In this document: positions 44,394 to 54,031 of the stretch, piece after piece
How positions within the stretch are numbered: the first letter of the stretch is position 1
How the letters are laid out: each line of letters starts with the position of its first letter
Assembly: GCA_963732595.1 (NCBI GenBank)
Contig: CAVSZZ010000002.1
Coordinates: forward strand, 1,302,001-1,366,000
DNA length: 64,000 bases
Direction of reading: 5' to 3'
Origin: JAFGXF01 sp963732595
GTDB taxonomy: Bacteria; Chloroflexota; Anaerolineae; Anaerolineales; Anaerolineaceae
Notes under the pieces: generated by a model
What the model saw: the letters and a program-made list of their open reading frames with translations, nothing else
The model's database searches: none
Told to the model about the DNA's origin: nothing
Position numbers and translations under genes: made by a program

Positions 44394-45287
44394 TTGTCTG
44401 AAATACTGAGTAATATCCTCTTCACTTTTCAACGTCTCGACTGGCTGTCAGTTCTGGACCTGGCGCTTGTCACGGCGATATTTTTTGCCATCTTCAAACT
44501 AATCCGGGGCACCCAGGCTGTTGTGTTGCTGCGTGGCATCCTGCTTGTCATCATCGTGTTACTTTTCATGACAAGCCTTTTCAGTCTTCCAGCGTTCAGC
44601 TGGCTGATCCAGTCGGCTTTGCCGGCGCTATTCCTGGCCATCCCGGTTATTTTTGCGCCGGAGATTCGACGTGGATTGGAGCGTTTGGGTCGGGTTGGTC
44701 TGGCTGGCATTTTAGGTCGCTCCTCTAAGAGTCTTGCGCATGATCTCCAAATGACGATCCATGTGATCTCAGTTTCAGCCGGGCAACTCGCGGAGCGTAA
44801 ACACGGAGCCCTGATCGTCTTCCAACGCAATGACAGCTTGGAAGAACAGATCCAGACCGGGGTTCGCATGGATGCAGATGTGACCGAGGAACTTCTGCTC
44901 CAGATCTTCTATCCGAAAACCCCTCTGCATGATGGGGCAGTCATTGTGGTAGACAATCGCATCGTGGCATCCGCATGTGTCCTTCCGCTCTCCACATCCA
45001 GTGAGGTGCTAAACAAAATGCGCGACCGCCAGATGGGCTTGCGTCACCGTGCCGGGATCGGTGTCACCGAGGTGAGTGATGCGGTGACAGTTATTGTTTC
45101 AGAGCAGACCGGCCAGATCGCAGTCACCCATTCCGGGCGTATGCTCCACCGGTTGGACGTTGAACGGCTTGAGACTATCCTGACCACCTTCCTGAATCCC
45201 AACAAGGATCAAACGGAAGCTGGGCGTAATCTGACAGAGAAGAAGAGCCTGATTCCCCGCCGCAAGATTAACCGGAGGGCGAAATGA
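44394..45287 (+). CDS. cdaA: Diadenylate cyclase CdaA
   Basis: The 297-residue protein has three N-terminal membrane helices (LALVTAIFFAIFKLI, VVLLRGILLVIIVLLFM, LPALFLAIPVIFAPEI) and a DAC domain: HGALIVFQRNDSLEE, TPLHDGAVIVVDNRIVASAC (the DGA catalytic motif) and MGLRHRAGIGVTEVSDAVT (the RHR motif). It makes c-di-AMP from ATP. The start appears to be TTG at 44394; the preceding ATG is followed quickly by a stop in its frame. The gene overlaps cdaR by four bases, the conserved CdaA-CdaR arrangement. Confidence 0.93.
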   Translation: MSEILSNILFTFQRLDWLSVLDLALVTAIFFAIFKLIRGTQAVVLLRGILLVIIVLLFMTSLFSLPAFSWLIQSALPALFLAIPVIFAPEIRRGLERLGRVGLAGILGRSSKSLAHDLQMTIHVISVSAGQLAERKHGALIVFQRNDSLEEQIQTGVRMDADVTEELLLQIFYPKTPLHDGAVIVVDNRIVASACVLPLSTSSEVLNKMRDRQMGLRHRAGIGVTEVSDAVTVIVSEQTGQIAVTHSGRMLHRLDVERLETILTTFLNPNKDQTEAGRNLTEKKSLIPRRKINRRAK

Positions 45288-46513
45288 CCGACTGGCTGAA
45301 GAAATTGGTTAAAGATTTGCCCACGCTAATTCTTTCATTCCTGCTGGCGCTGGCTGTATGGATATCAGCAGTCACCGCGGCTGACCCCAATGATACGCGT
45401 GCATTCCCAGAACCGGTAAATGTGGAAGTCCTGGGCCTTGACCCATCCTTCTCGCTGGTGGGGGATATCCCGGAAACGGTAATCGTGACATTGACAGCAC
45501 CAAATTCGATCTGGGATTCGCTCATCACATCACCGGAAGTCATAAATGCTTATGTTGACCTATCAGATAAAGAAGCCGGAGATTATGAGGTGAAAATCAC
45601 GGCGCAGGTGGATGCAAGACCTGCGGAAGTGGTTGCGGTAGACCCCGCACTGGTGAGCGTGCATCTTGAGAAATCAGCCACGGTCAGCCTGCCTGTGACT
45701 CTGTCACCTCAAGGAGACGTTGCTACCGGTTATGACCTTGGAATTCCCAGTTACAATGAAAGTCAAGCCAACATCACCGGACCGGAGTCTCTGGTCAATC
45801 AGGTCGTCCAGGTACTTGCACCGGTTAATGTTACGGGGGCACTGCAAACATTAACCAAGGAGGTCAAGCTGCGTGCGGTGGACCTAAATGGGACCGATGT
45901 TGAAAACATATCGATAACACCTGCCAGCGTCAACGTGACGCTGCCGATAGAGCCGCAGGGAGGTTACCGCAACCTGGCTGTCAAAGCAATTGTTGCCGGC
46001 CAGCTGGCCCCGGGTTACCGCCTCACCAATATCTCGGTCATGCCCCCTACTGTGACGATCTTCTCGGACGACACCGAACTGGTGGCACAATTACCGGGAT
46101 ATGTGGAGACCAGCGTCATTTCAATCGCCTCGGCAAAAAGTGATATCGATATGGGCGTCACTTTAAAACTGCCTTCCGGTGTTACTGTGGTCGGCGATCA
46201 GACGGTCACCGTCCACATCGGCATCTCTCCCATCGAAAATTCAATCACCATCCAAAACATCCCCGTAGAGGTGGTCGGGTTGCCGGATAACATGACAGCG
46301 ATTGTCTCACCGGAGTATATTTCTGTGATCATCTCAGGTCCGCTTAACCTGCTAAACCAGTTGACTTCCGCTCAGATACACGTTAGTGTTGATGTGAGTG
46401 GCAAGCAGGCCGGCACCTACCAATTCACACCCAGCATTGAGTTGACCATTGCAGAATTAAGGGTCGAATCGATCCTGCCGGGAACGATTGAAATCCATTT
46501 GATCGCCAGGTAG
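45284..46513 (+). CDS. cdaR: CdaR (YbbR-domain) regulator of diadenylate cyclase
   Basis: The 409-residue protein has an N-terminal membrane helix (LPTLILSFLLALAVWISAVT) and about four YbbR repeats, recognisable from repeated 'VxVTLTAP...PASVNVTLP' strands such as NISITPASVNVTLPIEPQGG and ISVMPPTVTIFSDDTE. YbbR proteins sit outside the membrane and modulate CdaA activity. It overlaps cdaA and precedes der by 17 bp. In many Firmicutes glmM follows; here it does not. Confidence 0.92.
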   Translation: MTDWLKKLVKDLPTLILSFLLALAVWISAVTAADPNDTRAFPEPVNVEVLGLDPSFSLVGDIPETVIVTLTAPNSIWDSLITSPEVINAYVDLSDKEAGDYEVKITAQVDARPAEVVAVDPALVSVHLEKSATVSLPVTLSPQGDVATGYDLGIPSYNESQANITGPESLVNQVVQVLAPVNVTGALQTLTKEVKLRAVDLNGTDVENISITPASVNVTLPIEPQGGYRNLAVKAIVAGQLAPGYRLTNISVMPPTVTIFSDDTELVAQLPGYVETSVISIASAKSDIDMGVTLKLPSGVTVVGDQTVTVHIGISPIENSITIQNIPVEVVGLPDNMTAIVSPEYISVIISGPLNLLNQLTSAQIHVSVDVSGKQAGTYQFTPSIELTIAELRVESILPGTIEIHLIAR

Positions 46514-46530
46514 TAACAGGAAACAATAAA

Positions 46531-47898
46531 TTGAGTAAACCGATTGTCGCCCTGGTGGGCAGACCCAATGTTGGTAAAAGTACGCTGTTCAACCGCCTGG
46601 TGGGGGAGAAAATGGCGATAGTTGATGAAGTACCCGGGACGACGCGAGATCGTTTGCTGGGGAGTGCCGAATGGTGCGGCAAGGATTTTTATGTGATCGA
46701 CACCGGTGGTATCGATCCATCTGAAGGTGGCACAGAACCCCTGTCAGTTGGTTCTGCAGAGTACATCAAACAGATTCGCGCCCAGGCGGAGATTGCCATC
46801 CAGGATGCTGATGTTGTGTTGTTCGTCACGGATGCTGCAAGTGGTGTGACCCCGGCAGATCTGGAGGTTGCCAACATCCTGCGTCGTAACCAGAAAAAAA
46901 CCTCTGGCGGACTTAAACCACCGGTTCTGCTGGTGGCCAATAAGGCAGATAACCAGGCGCTTCGCCAAGATGCATCAGCTTTTTATGAGCTGGGTCTTGG
47001 GGAACCCCATTCCATTTCAGCCGTGCATGGTACTCAGACGGGTGATCTGCTGGACCTTCTCGTTGCCCTGTTCCCAGAGGAGGAACCCGTTGACGATGGT
47101 GAATCGATCAAGATCGCCATTGTCGGAAAACCCAATGCCGGAAAATCGAGTTTGTTAAATAAATTGGTAGGTGAGGAACGGGCTATTGTGAGCCCGATAC
47201 CGGGCACGACCCGGGATGCGATAGATACCCAGATCACATACAATGACCTGGAAGTCACCTTGATCGACACAGCCGGTATTCGGCGGCGGGGTAAGGTCAT
47301 CCCCGGCATTGAGAAATACAGCGTCCTGAGAGCCATGCGCGCAATCGAACGGGCCGATGTGTCCTTGCTGGTGGTCGATGCTACCACGGGCATTACCGCC
47401 CAGGATGCCCATATTGCCGGCTACATCCTTGAATCCTGGAAGAGTGCTGTCATCCTGGTCAACAAATGGGACCTGGTGGAGAAAGACAATTTCACCATGC
47501 CGGATTACGAAAAAAGAGTTCGCAATGAGCTGAAGTTCATCGATTACGCTCCGATCTTGTTCATTTCGGCAAAAACAGGCCAACGCCTTGACCAGGTTTT
47601 ACCTCTGGCTCTGAGAGTCCAGGAAGAGCGCATTTTACGACTGACCACATCGCAGATCAATCGAGTCCTTCAAAAAGCTCAGGATGACCATCCCGCCCCC
47701 TCACATGCCGGGAGGACCTTAAAGCTTCTATATGGTACACAGGTGCGAAGTGACCCACCCACATTCATGATCTATGCCAATGACCCCCGTCTGGCGCATT
47801 TTTCGTATGAGCGTTATCTAATCAACTGCCTGAGGCGTGAGCATCCTTTTGTGGGAACGCCCATACGCCTTGTATTCAAGTCACGCCGCGATACTTGA
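46531..47898 (+). CDS. der: Ribosome-biogenesis GTPase Der (EngA)
   Basis: The 455-residue protein has two tandem GTPase domains. The first shows ALVGRPNVGKSTLFNRLVG, DTGGID and LVANKADN; the second shows AIVGKPNAGKSSLLNKLVG, DTAGIRRRGK and LVNKWDLVE. A C-terminal KH-like domain follows (KLLYGTQVRSDPPTFMIYAN). Double domains are diagnostic of Der, needed for 50S subunit assembly. The start is TTG at 46531. Confidence 0.96.
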   Translation: MSKPIVALVGRPNVGKSTLFNRLVGEKMAIVDEVPGTTRDRLLGSAEWCGKDFYVIDTGGIDPSEGGTEPLSVGSAEYIKQIRAQAEIAIQDADVVLFVTDAASGVTPADLEVANILRRNQKKTSGGLKPPVLLVANKADNQALRQDASAFYELGLGEPHSISAVHGTQTGDLLDLLVALFPEEEPVDDGESIKIAIVGKPNAGKSSLLNKLVGEERAIVSPIPGTTRDAIDTQITYNDLEVTLIDTAGIRRRGKVIPGIEKYSVLRAMRAIERADVSLLVVDATTGITAQDAHIAGYILESWKSAVILVNKWDLVEKDNFTMPDYEKRVRNELKFIDYAPILFISAKTGQRLDQVLPLALRVQEERILRLTTSQINRVLQKAQDDHPAPSHAGRTLKLLYGTQVRSDPPTFMIYANDPRLAHFSYERYLINCLRREHPFVGTPIRLVFKSRRDT

Positions 47899-47961
47899 TC
47901 TGGCAATCTGCCGTGATAATGGAATTCTGATATCCGGCGGTTATAATTCTTCCTGAATCCT

Positions 47962-49284
47962 ATGCATAAATTACGATTGCTCTCTATCTCCCTGATTGTG
48001 ATATCTCTGATCCTGGCTTGGTTACCCCAGTCTGCGGCAGCAGAGAGTGATTCTCCGCTGGTTCTGGTTGTGCCTCTGGATGGCGAGATTTCGTCCATCA
48101 CCGCTGATTACCTGACACGCGTGATCCGTGTGGCTGAGAGCAAGGAAGCTGAGTTGATGGTGTTGGAACTCAACACACCAGGCGGGAGTGTGGATGCGAT
48201 GAACCGCATTGTCCAGGTCATCCGCAGCAGTCGGGTTCCGGTGGTTGTATATGTGGCACCGCGGGGTGCTATGGCAGCCAGCGCTGGCAGCCTGATCACC
48301 ATGGCAGGGCATGTTTCGGCCATGGCACCGGAAACGGTCATTGGTGCGGCCAGCCCAGTTGGATCCTCCGGTGAGGATCTGGGTGAAACGATGGAGAACA
48401 AGGTCAAAGAAATCCTCAAGGCGACTGCCAGCACTTTGATGGTGGATCGCAGTGACACCGCAAAGAAACTGGCTGCTGAAATGATCGACGATGCCCGGGC
48501 AGTCCCTGTGGATGAAGCCCTGGCTGCCGGCTTGATCGATATCAAGGCGGATGATCTGGATGACCTGCTGATCCAATTGGATGGTCGCCAGGTTGCCCTG
48601 GCTGAAGGCAAGCGCACCCTCATCACAGCCGGTGCACATGTCGAAGAGCAGGCCAACACATTCATTGAGCAGTTGCTGGGAATCCTGACCAACTCTAATG
48701 TCGTGCTGATCCTGATGACCATCGGTGTCCAGGCAATTTTGATCGAGCTTTCCAGCCCGGGTGGGTGGGTGGCCGGGTTCCTCGGATTTGTCTGCCTGGC
48801 GCTTGGTATTTATGGTCTGGGCTACCTGCCCGTAAACTGGTTTGGAATCGTGTTTCTGGTGATGGCTTTCGTTTTATTTATCGTGGATATCAAGGCGCCC
48901 ACACATGGAGGTCTGACCATTGCCGGGGTGGCTTCGTTCATTGTCGGCGCACTGGTTTTGTTCAATTCTCCACAGGTGCCGGAATTCCAGCGAGTTTCTG
49001 TTCCTCTGGTCATCATCCTGGGAGTCTTTACCGCAGGATTATTCTTTGTTGTACTCAGCTTCGCAATTCGTGCCCAGCGCGTCCACATTCGCACCGGGAT
49101 TGAATCCCTGGTTGGGCGTACCGGTGTGGTGCGTGAGTTCTCACACGGCGAGGGGAAGGTGCTCGTAGGCGGCGAATTATGGTCCGCCCGTGTGGCTGAT
49201 CGTCGTGTTAATGTTAAACGCAATGATGCCATTGAGGTCGTCTCCGTGGATGGCCTCAAACTGGTTGTAAAAAAACATAAATGA
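47962..49284 (+). CDS. NfeD/ClpP-class membrane serine protease
   Basis: The 440-residue protein has a signal sequence (LLSISLIVISLILAWLPQSAAA). The ClpP-like domain has ELNTPGGSVDAMNRIV, then the nucleophile block PRGAMAASAGSLITMAGHV and Lys in MVDRSDTAKKLAAEMIDDAR. Four or five membrane helices follow (LILMTIGVQAILIELSSPGG). A C-terminal OB-fold NfeD domain ends the protein (GIESLVGRTGVVREFSHGEG). This is the long nodulation-efficiency-D type, usually paired with a stomatin-like protein, which is absent here. Catalytic Ser is probably in MAASAG. Confidence 0.9.
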   Translation: MHKLRLLSISLIVISLILAWLPQSAAAESDSPLVLVVPLDGEISSITADYLTRVIRVAESKEAELMVLELNTPGGSVDAMNRIVQVIRSSRVPVVVYVAPRGAMAASAGSLITMAGHVSAMAPETVIGAASPVGSSGEDLGETMENKVKEILKATASTLMVDRSDTAKKLAAEMIDDARAVPVDEALAAGLIDIKADDLDDLLIQLDGRQVALAEGKRTLITAGAHVEEQANTFIEQLLGILTNSNVVLILMTIGVQAILIELSSPGGWVAGFLGFVCLALGIYGLGYLPVNWFGIVFLVMAFVLFIVDIKAPTHGGLTIAGVASFIVGALVLFNSPQVPEFQRVSVPLVIILGVFTAGLFFVVLSFAIRAQRVHIRTGIESLVGRTGVVREFSHGEGKVLVGGELWSARVADRRVNVKRNDAIEVVSVDGLKLVVKKHK

Positions 49285-49310
49285 GATAAAATACGTGCAA
49301 ATAATGGAGG
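49265..49310 (+). promoter_or_regulatory. Promoter and ribosome site of the substrate-binding-protein gene
   Basis: -35 TTGTAA (49265-49270), 16-bp spacer, -10 TAAAAT (49287-49292). The hexamers overlap the end of the NfeD gene. GGAGG at 49306-49310 sits five bases before the ATG. Confidence 0.6.
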
Positions 49311-49314
49311 AGTT

Positions 49315-50934
49315 ATGAAAAATATATATCGTTTACTGAGTCTGATCCTGGTCCTGGTTATTGCTTTATCTGCCTGCGCGCCCAAGACCACCCCGGCCGC
49401 CAGGCCGGTAGTGATCCTGGCTTCGGACCAACCCGGTTCAGCTGATCCGGCTGAGAACTGGACTTTTGGTGGCTCAGCATACCTGCCGTTGGTATATGAC
49501 GGTCTTTTCCGCTATGTTGGCTCTACCTCGCCCGTACTGACAGCTCTGCTTGCAGCTGAAATTCCAAGTATTGAAAATGGCGGGATCTCTGCTGATGGCC
49601 TGATCTACACAATAAAACTTCGCCAGGATGCCACTTTCCATGATGGTACCCCGGTCAATGCTGATGCCGTTGTATACAGTTATGAACGCATCAAGGCACT
49701 ACAGTTAGGCGCCAACGGAATCACTGCTGATTGGGCTGAAAAGATCGAGAAAGTGGATGAATTCACGGTCAGGTTCACTCTCAAGCAGCCATTTGCAGAT
49801 TTCTTGAATTCGATGGGCAGTGTTTGGGGTAACTACATCGTAAACCCGACTATCACCAAAGCTAATGAGCAATCCGGCGATTGGGGTCATACCTGGCTGC
49901 TCGATCATGACGCCGGTTCTGGTCCATATGTCATGGCATCAGTTGATCCCGAGCAGAACACCATCACACTCCAGCGGCACGAAGATTACTGGGGTGCTAC
50001 AAATGAGCGCGGTAACATCGATAGCGCCATCATTCGCTGGGGAGCCGAAGCAGCTGCAGCTCGCTCGATGCTCGAAAAAGGTGACGCGGATGCCTGGGTC
50101 AACCCGCAGGCTCCCGATTATGCCGCCCTGGAGACAATGGACAGTATGACCGCCATCAAGTTCCCAAGTATCATGCAGTATTATCTGGCACTGAATGGCT
50201 CTGTTGTCCCACTAACTGATGTGAGGGTTCGTCAGGCTTTGCAGTATACATTCAATACCGACGTTGTGATCAGCGATATCTTCAACAATACCCTCACGAA
50301 GATGGAAGCAGCTGTAGGGCCTGGTTATCCGGATGTGTATGCTGCCACCACACAATACACGTATGACCTGGATAAAGCCAAAACACTGCTCAAGGAAGCC
50401 GGTGTTGAGAATGGATTTGAGTTGACTGCCAACCGGATGGGTTTTTTCCCAAATGATTCTGCTGTTCTGGAATACTGGCAGGCCGATCTGGCCAAGGTTG
50501 GAATTACCCTGACAATCCAGGAGTTGGACGGTGGTGTCTTTGGTACTGCCTGGTTCAATGACTGCACGGCGGGAACCTCTCCCAACATCGGGCAGGTCTC
50601 TGCCCTGGGTGTCGGTGGGGATTATCCGAGTGCCTGGGAGGTTGGTGCGCAGGTCTTCCCAACCCCGCGGCTGGGAGGCGCAAAATGCAGCGCTGTCTAC
50701 ATTGATAACCCGGTTGTAAATGAGCTCTTCACCAGTATCGCCGGTGAAACCACTGCGGATGGTCGAGAACCCCTCTTCAAGGCGCTCTACAATACGCTGG
50801 CAGCAGACGCTGGCGCCATCTGGATCGGCCAGGCTCTTGATCTGGTGGTATATACAAAGAACCTCTCTGGTTATGAGTATTACTTCTCAATGGGTGGCAA
50901 TTATCTGCCGCTCGATACAATGAACCTTAAGTAG
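49315..50934 (+). CDS. Peptide/nickel-type ABC transporter substrate-binding lipoprotein
   Basis: The 539-residue protein starts MKNIYRLLSLILVLVIALSAC, a lipoprotein signal with lipobox LSAC. The SBP_bac_5 family is recognised by PADSAENWTFG-like opening, YTIKLRQDATFHDGTPVNAD, TLKQPFADFLNSMGSVWGNY, GSGPYVMASVDPEQNTITLQ, and a C-terminal IDNPVVNELFTSIAGE. It binds oligopeptides or similar solutes outside the membrane. Two permease genes follow, after an intervening terminator, but no ATPases are in the window. Specificity is unknown. Confidence 0.9.
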   Translation: MKNIYRLLSLILVLVIALSACAPKTTPAARPVVILASDQPGSADPAENWTFGGSAYLPLVYDGLFRYVGSTSPVLTALLAAEIPSIENGGISADGLIYTIKLRQDATFHDGTPVNADAVVYSYERIKALQLGANGITADWAEKIEKVDEFTVRFTLKQPFADFLNSMGSVWGNYIVNPTITKANEQSGDWGHTWLLDHDAGSGPYVMASVDPEQNTITLQRHEDYWGATNERGNIDSAIIRWGAEAAAARSMLEKGDADAWVNPQAPDYAALETMDSMTAIKFPSIMQYYLALNGSVVPLTDVRVRQALQYTFNTDVVISDIFNNTLTKMEAAVGPGYPDVYAATTQYTYDLDKAKTLLKEAGVENGFELTANRMGFFPNDSAVLEYWQADLAKVGITLTIQELDGGVFGTAWFNDCTAGTSPNIGQVSALGVGGDYPSAWEVGAQVFPTPRLGGAKCSAVYIDNPVVNELFTSIAGETTADGREPLFKALYNTLAADAGAIWIGQALDLVVYTKNLSGYEYYFSMGGNYLPLDTMNLK

Positions 50935-50947
50935 CTTCTGATCGATA

Positions 50948-50979
50948 TCGGGGCGTAGATAATACGCCCCGATTTTTTT
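50948..50979 (+). terminator. Terminator between binding-protein and permease genes
   Basis: TCGGGGCGT-N7-ACGCCCCGA followed by seven T. It starts 14 bases after the binding-protein stop and ends eight bases before the first permease start, so most transcripts should stop here, giving more binding protein than permease. Confidence 0.9.
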
Positions 50980-50987
50980 ATCGGTAG

Positions 50988-51995
50988 ATGAGAACATTTC
51001 TCCTGCGTCGACTGCTCTCGATAATATTGGTCTGGTTGGGGGTGATCCTGTTAACCTTCGTGATCACCAATGTGATTCCCAGTGATCCGGTGGCTCTGCG
51101 TCTGGGTCCAAAAGCTTCACCCGAAGCGATCTCCTTTTGGCGGCATGAATATGGGTTAGATCAACCCCTGGTGAACCAATTTTTGTCCTATATCAAAAAT
51201 TTAGTAAGGGGTGACCTGGGAAGTTCGATATTTTCGGGACGCTCAATCAGCAAGGATATCGGTATCTACCTCCCTGCCACACTGGAATTGGCGCTGGCGG
51301 CCATCCTGGTGACCATCTTTGGAGGAATTCCTTTAGGGGTCTTTGCAGCAAAAAAGCGTGGCGGCTGGTTGGATCGTTTTGTCATGAGCTTTTCAAGCTT
51401 TGGTCTGGCCGTCCCTCTCTTTTGGCTGGGGCTTGTCCTGCAATTGTTTTTTTATCGTCAGATGGACCTGTTGCCACTGGATAGTCGGATCACGATCTAC
51501 CTTGGGGGTCCGGTGCATATCACCGGTTTGTATGTGTTGGACAGCCTGATTAATCTGGATTGGCAACGGCTTGCGAGCAGTCTGGCGCACTTGGTCCTGC
51601 CGACGATCACACTGTCCATGTTCACCCTTGGCGGGGTTGCTCGTATGGTACGTGCCAGCACGCTTGAAAATATAAAAGCTGATTACGCCCGCATGGCACG
51701 CGCCAAAGGTGCCACCGAATCACGCGTATTTTGGGGTCATGTAGTCCGCAATTCGCTGCTGCCCACTGTGACTGTCCTCGGTAACACATTCAATGCACTT
51801 TTGGCAGGCGTTTTTGTTGTGGAAGTGGTTTTTAATTGGCCGGGTATCGGCTGGTATGCCACCAAATCCATCCTGGCCGCGGATTATTACGCCATCATGG
51901 GCGTGACGTTGCTTATTGCCATGATTTCCACCACACTCAACTTGCTGGTGGATATCCTTTATGGGTTACTTGATCCCCGCATCCAGTATTCATAA
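50988..51995 (+). CDS. Peptide ABC transporter permease, DppB/OppB type
   Basis: The 335-residue protein has six membrane helices, an N-terminal RRLLSIILVWLGVILLTFVI typical of DppB-type subunits, and the EAA loop (ASTLENIKADYARMARAKGA ... FWGHVVRNSLLPTVTVLGN). It forms the channel with the DppC-like product encoded next, whose ATG overlaps its stop by one base. No promoter of its own is evident between the terminator and the start, so expression probably depends on read-through. Confidence 0.92.
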   Translation: MRTFLLRRLLSIILVWLGVILLTFVITNVIPSDPVALRLGPKASPEAISFWRHEYGLDQPLVNQFLSYIKNLVRGDLGSSIFSGRSISKDIGIYLPATLELALAAILVTIFGGIPLGVFAAKKRGGWLDRFVMSFSSFGLAVPLFWLGLVLQLFFYRQMDLLPLDSRITIYLGGPVHITGLYVLDSLINLDWQRLASSLAHLVLPTITLSMFTLGGVARMVRASTLENIKADYARMARAKGATESRVFWGHVVRNSLLPTVTVLGNTFNALLAGVFVVEVVFNWPGIGWYATKSILAADYYAIMGVTLLIAMISTTLNLLVDILYGLLDPRIQYS

Positions 51996-52822
51996 TGAAG
52001 ACCTTTTTACGCCGATTGTTCGAAAGACCCTCAGCTTGGATCGCCATCAGCGCGGTGCTTATCTTGTTGGCGCTGGGTTTTTGTGGCGGCCGGATCGCAC
52101 CACAGGATCCGTACGCTTTGGATACGGCCGTGAAATATAACCCCCCGGATGCCCAAAATTGGATGGGTACTGACAATCTTGGGCGGGATATCTTCAGCCG
52201 TGTCCTGGCAGGGACAGGTTTGGCGTTACAAAGCGCTGCGGTTGTGTTATTTTCAGCTGCCCTTATAGGACTTGTGATCGGTTGCCTGGCTGGATATTAC
52301 GGCGGGGTTTTAGATGAGATCCTGATGCGGGTAAGCGATGTGTTCATCGCCTTTCCGGGGCTGGTGTTGGCCATGGCCATAGCAGCGGCACTTGGTCCAA
52401 GCCTCACCAACGCCATGATCGCCATTTCGGCCGTCTGGTGGCCGGGTTATGCCCGCCTGGTACGGGCGGAAGTGCTCTCGATCAAGCAAAGAGATTATGT
52501 CATCGCCAGCCATGCCATTGGAGCTGGCGATTTGCACATTCTCCTCCGTCACATTATCCCAAATATCATCGTACCTTTGCTGGTGCAAATGACCAATGAT
52601 GTTGGTCCGGCACTGGTCACATCTTCAAGCCTGAGCTTTATCGGGATGGGAGCGCAACCTCCATCACCGGAATGGGGTTCCATGGTCAGCCAGGGACGCA
52701 ACTATATCCTCGATTATTGGTGGATGTCCACCTTCCCGGGTGCAGCCATTCTTGTGACCGTGATGGCATTCAATTCTCTGGGTGAAGCGATCAGGCAGGC
52801 TTATCAAGTTAATGAGATCTGA
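51995..52822 (+). CDS. Peptide ABC transporter permease, DppC/OppC type
   Basis: The 275-residue protein has the DppC block WMGTDNLGRDIFSRVLAGTG after the first helix and the EAA loop RLVRAEVLSIKQRDYVIASH ... LLRHIIPNIIVPLL. It ends with SFIGMGAQPPSPEWGSMVSQ, a DppC-specific motif. It pairs with the preceding DppB-like permease. The following gene is convergent on the other strand, so ATPase genes must be elsewhere. Confidence 0.92.
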   Translation: MKTFLRRLFERPSAWIAISAVLILLALGFCGGRIAPQDPYALDTAVKYNPPDAQNWMGTDNLGRDIFSRVLAGTGLALQSAAVVLFSAALIGLVIGCLAGYYGGVLDEILMRVSDVFIAFPGLVLAMAIAAALGPSLTNAMIAISAVWWPGYARLVRAEVLSIKQRDYVIASHAIGAGDLHILLRHIIPNIIVPLLVQMTNDVGPALVTSSSLSFIGMGAQPPSPEWGSMVSQGRNYILDYWWMSTFPGAAILVTVMAFNSLGEAIRQAYQVNEI

Positions 52823-52826
52823 AGCG

Positions 52827-53237
52827 TCAGCCTTTAGAAAGCAACTCAAAACTGGTGGAAATTAAAGCCACCCCTCGTAAAGTGGAGGCGACCGAGCAGT
52901 ATTTCTCTTCAGAGAGTTGGATGGCTTGCTCAACTGCTTTAGCGGTCAGACCTTCACCTCCCACTTGATAATGCAGGTGGATCTTACGAAAGGTCCAGGG
53001 TGGATCATTGTCCTGTTCCCCGTTGGCACTGATTTCCAATTTACTCAGATGGATGCGTTTCTTGGTCAGGATCTCTACCACATCGACGGCCGTGCAGGAA
53101 GCCAGGGCCACCAATAAGAGATCGCTTGGTTTCATTCCTACACCCTCGTCAGGTGTGGATAAGACAACCGAGTGATTCGTGGAATCGATGCCAATGAACT
53201 GTTTCCCTCTGACCCAATGGACTGATGCATTTGCCAT
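52827..53237 (-). CDS. OsmC/Ohr-family protein
   Basis: The 136-residue protein has the two conserved cysteines of OsmC/YhfA-like peroxidases: LLVALASCTAVDVVEIL and SEEKYCSVASTL. Family members reduce organic hydroperoxides with these thiols. The length and 'GxxPxDLLLxALxSC' pattern (MKPSDLLLVALASC) match the YhfA-type subgroup, for which the physiological substrate is less clear. It is divergent from the class II aldolase gene, with about 70 bp between them. Confidence 0.88.
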   Translation of the reverse strand: MANASVHWVRGKQFIGIDSTNHSVVLSTPDEGVGMKPSDLLLVALASCTAVDVVEILTKKRIHLSKLEISANGEQDNDPPWTFRKIHLHYQVGGEGLTAKAVEQAIQLSEEKYCSVASTLRGVALISTSFELLSKG

Positions 53238-53310
53238 GAAATCCTCCTGTCGAACATAAGCATTTTACCCCAGCCTGAGGAACAAGGTTATGTAAGGTAA
53301 AATCCACTCT

Positions 53311-53956
53311 ATGAATGACACAGTCATTAAGCAACAGCTGGCAGAGTGTAACCACCGAGCTCTATCGGGCCGGGGTTGTAACAGCTACGGGGGGAAACAT
53401 CAGCGTGCGCAGCATGGAATACGAAAACGCCCTGTGGATTACCCCCAGCGCGGTCTTCAAAGGGGCTCTCAAGCCGGAGGACATGACGCTGATCGATGTG
53501 GATGGAAATGTTCTATCAGGTAAACATCCACCATCAATCGAGTTTGGTTTTCATGCCGGTGTGATGCGAGTGCGTCCCGAGATCAGCGGGGTGGTACACA
53601 GCCACCCGCCGTATGCGATCGTATGGGGATTGGGCGATCTGCCCATTCCACCGGTGACTTATGATGCTTTATTGGCTGCACAGCTTCCCTTCATCCCATG
53701 GCATATGGTTGGTTCGTCAGAATTAGCCAGGGCAGTGATTGAGATCGTAGGCGCCGGGAAGACCAGCGGTGCTTTCTTGCGAAATCATGGTCTGGTAACT
53801 GTGGGAAAGGACTTGCGGCAGGCGGCGGATATCACGTTGATGGTCGAGCAAACCTTGAAAGTGCTCCATTTGGTTCGTCTGGCTGGAGTCCGGCCGGCTG
53901 AATTGGATCAGGCTTCGATTGACCAGTTATTACAATTAGCGGCAAGTCGCCATTAA
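53311..53956 (+). CDS. Class II aldolase/adducin-family protein, probable frame error near start
   Basis: The product of about 213 residues shows the zinc-aldolase pattern: GGNISVRS, ALWITPSAVFKGALKPEDM, GVVHSHPPYAIVWGL (two metal His), and FLRNHGLVTVGKDLRQAADI (third His). Members split sugar phosphates such as fuculose-1-phosphate, or decarboxylate or epimerise related compounds. ATG 53311 would give MNDTVIKQQLAE, which joins VTTELYRAG if one base near 53348 is removed. As written the coding frame begins at ATG 53315 with an atypical N-terminus. Substrate is not assigned. Confidence 0.8.
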
Positions 53957-54031
53957 TGCTGCGTCTCATTGCCCATACCACTGAAATTAGTGTCAGCTCT
54001 TTTAGCAGGTATAATTCCCATTTAATCTGAT

